From an uncultured Ruminococcus sp. (GTDB lineage Bacteria; Bacillota; Clostridia; Oscillospirales; Ruminococcaceae): a stretch of 7,706 nt of DNA. The translations under genes were made by a program, and so were the position numbers. Where the stretch lies: assembly GCA_910579835.1 (NCBI GenBank), contig CAJTWQ010000052.1, positions 1 to 7,706 of the forward strand. The letters are read 5' to 3'. The notes under the pieces are model-generated. The model worked only from the letters and a program-made list of their open reading frames with translations. It was not told the origin of the DNA and searched no databases. Below are positions 7,166-7,706 of the stretch, in pieces (within the stretch, counting starts at the first letter, position 1; each line of letters starts with the position of its first letter).

Positions 7166-7706
7166 TAATATTTCCTGCAATTGATATAAAGGACGGAAAC
7201 TGCGTTAGACTGTTTAAGGGAGACTTCTCCACTGTTGAGAAAGTGGCTTCCGACTATCTTGAAACGGCAAGGAGCTTTGAGGACGCCGGAGCGGAATGGA
7301 TTCACATGGTCGATCTTGACGGCGCAAAAGAGGGTAAACCTGTAAACACAAAAATTTACACCGACGTTGCGGAAAAAACTAATCTTAAAGTTGAGCTGGG
7401 CGGCGGCATCAGAAGTCTGGAAACCATTCATGAATACCTGAATATGGGCATTACAAGGGTGATTCTGGGGTCTGTGGCTCTGAAAAATCCTAAGCTGGTC
7501 AGGGATGCTGTGGAGAAGTTCGGCGGCGAGAAAATCGTTGTGGGTATTGATGCCATGAACGGTATGGTTGCAACGGAGGGCTGGCTGGAGACATCCAATG
7601 TGAACTACATTGACCTTGCAGAAAAGATGATCTTGGTTGGTGTAAAATACTTTATTTTCACGGATATTTCCAAGGACGGCGCCATGAAAGGCACCAACCG
7701 CCAACT
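7162..7706 (+). CDS. hisA: ProFAR isomerase HisA (3' end outside window)
   Basis: Phosphoribosylformimino-5-aminoimidazole carboxamide ribotide isomerase, a (beta/alpha)8-barrel enzyme performing an Amadori rearrangement that feeds HisF/HisH. The window shows 181 full codons of an expected total of about 240; the frame is still open at the edge. Seen are IFPAIDIKDG (3-12) with the catalytic base D8, the phosphate-binding VELGGGIR (77-84), VVGIDAMNG (126-134) with D130 as the likely second catalytic aspartate, and TDISKDGAMKGTN (167-179) on the next strand, the expected start of the second phosphate site. Met-2 to Ile-7 and the GGGIR loop point to HisA rather than its paralogue HisF. The ATG overlaps the hisH stop as ATGA, and GGAGG (7148-7152) lies nine bases upstream. 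Confidence 0.96.
   Translation, partial: MIIFPAIDIKDGNCVRLFKGDFSTVEKVASDYLETARSFEDAGAEWIHMVDLDGAKEGKPVNTKIYTDVAEKTNLKVELGGGIRSLETIHEYLNMGITRVILGSVALKNPKLVRDAVEKFGGEKIVVGIDAMNGMVATEGWLETSNVNYIDLAEKMILVGVKYFIFTDISKDGAMKGTNRQ

Noticed and set aside
7099..7704. 201-codon minus-strand frame across hisH/hisA
   Set aside because: Opposite the hisA coding region, whose frame is clear from the conserved catalytic motifs; shadow frame.

Overview
The window reads as a stretch of an ordinary Gram-positive chromosome, most likely a clostridial Firmicute. PolC-type DNA polymerase III is essentially restricted to the low-GC Gram-positive lineage and a few relatives. The two-part ATP phosphoribosyltransferase (HisZ plus short HisG), the strong GGAGG-type ribosome binding sites and the moderate base composition fit this. 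A Ruminococcus-like (Oscillospirales) source is my impression from the style of the proteins; it is not proven by anything in the window.

Layout: everything is on the + strand and almost every base is coding. Bases 1-1707 are the 3' end of polC, the replicative polymerase: zinc cluster, palm catalytic aspartates, remaining polymerase domain and C-terminal clamp-binding peptide. A 74-base gap (1708-1781) follows and holds the only visible promoter. It has TTGACT, a 17-base spacer and an extended TGTTATCAT -10 box, then two overlapping inverted repeats and a strong Shine-Dalgarno sequence. From 1782 to the end of the window runs a histidine biosynthesis operon in the order hisZ-hisG-hisD-hisC-hisB-hisH-hisA, with hisA cut by the window edge. 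hisF and hisI/hisE would be expected next but are not visible.

How the genes work together: HisG with its regulatory partner HisZ commits PRPP and ATP to the pathway. HisA isomerises the ProFAR intermediate. HisH supplies ammonia to HisF (outside the window) to make imidazole glycerol phosphate. HisB dehydrates this, HisC transaminates it and HisD carries out the final two-step oxidation to histidine. The phosphatase for histidinol phosphate is not here: HisB is the single-domain dehydratase without the fused phosphatase of enteric bacteria. Five of the six junctions overlap by 1-8 bases and the sixth (hisD-hisC) has a gap of 16 bases, which points to a single, translationally coupled transcript.

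I found no mobile element, CRISPR array, RNA gene, foreign island or unrecognised gene. The part most worth a second look is the compact regulatory region between polC and hisZ. I do not see an undescribed system here and would not claim one.
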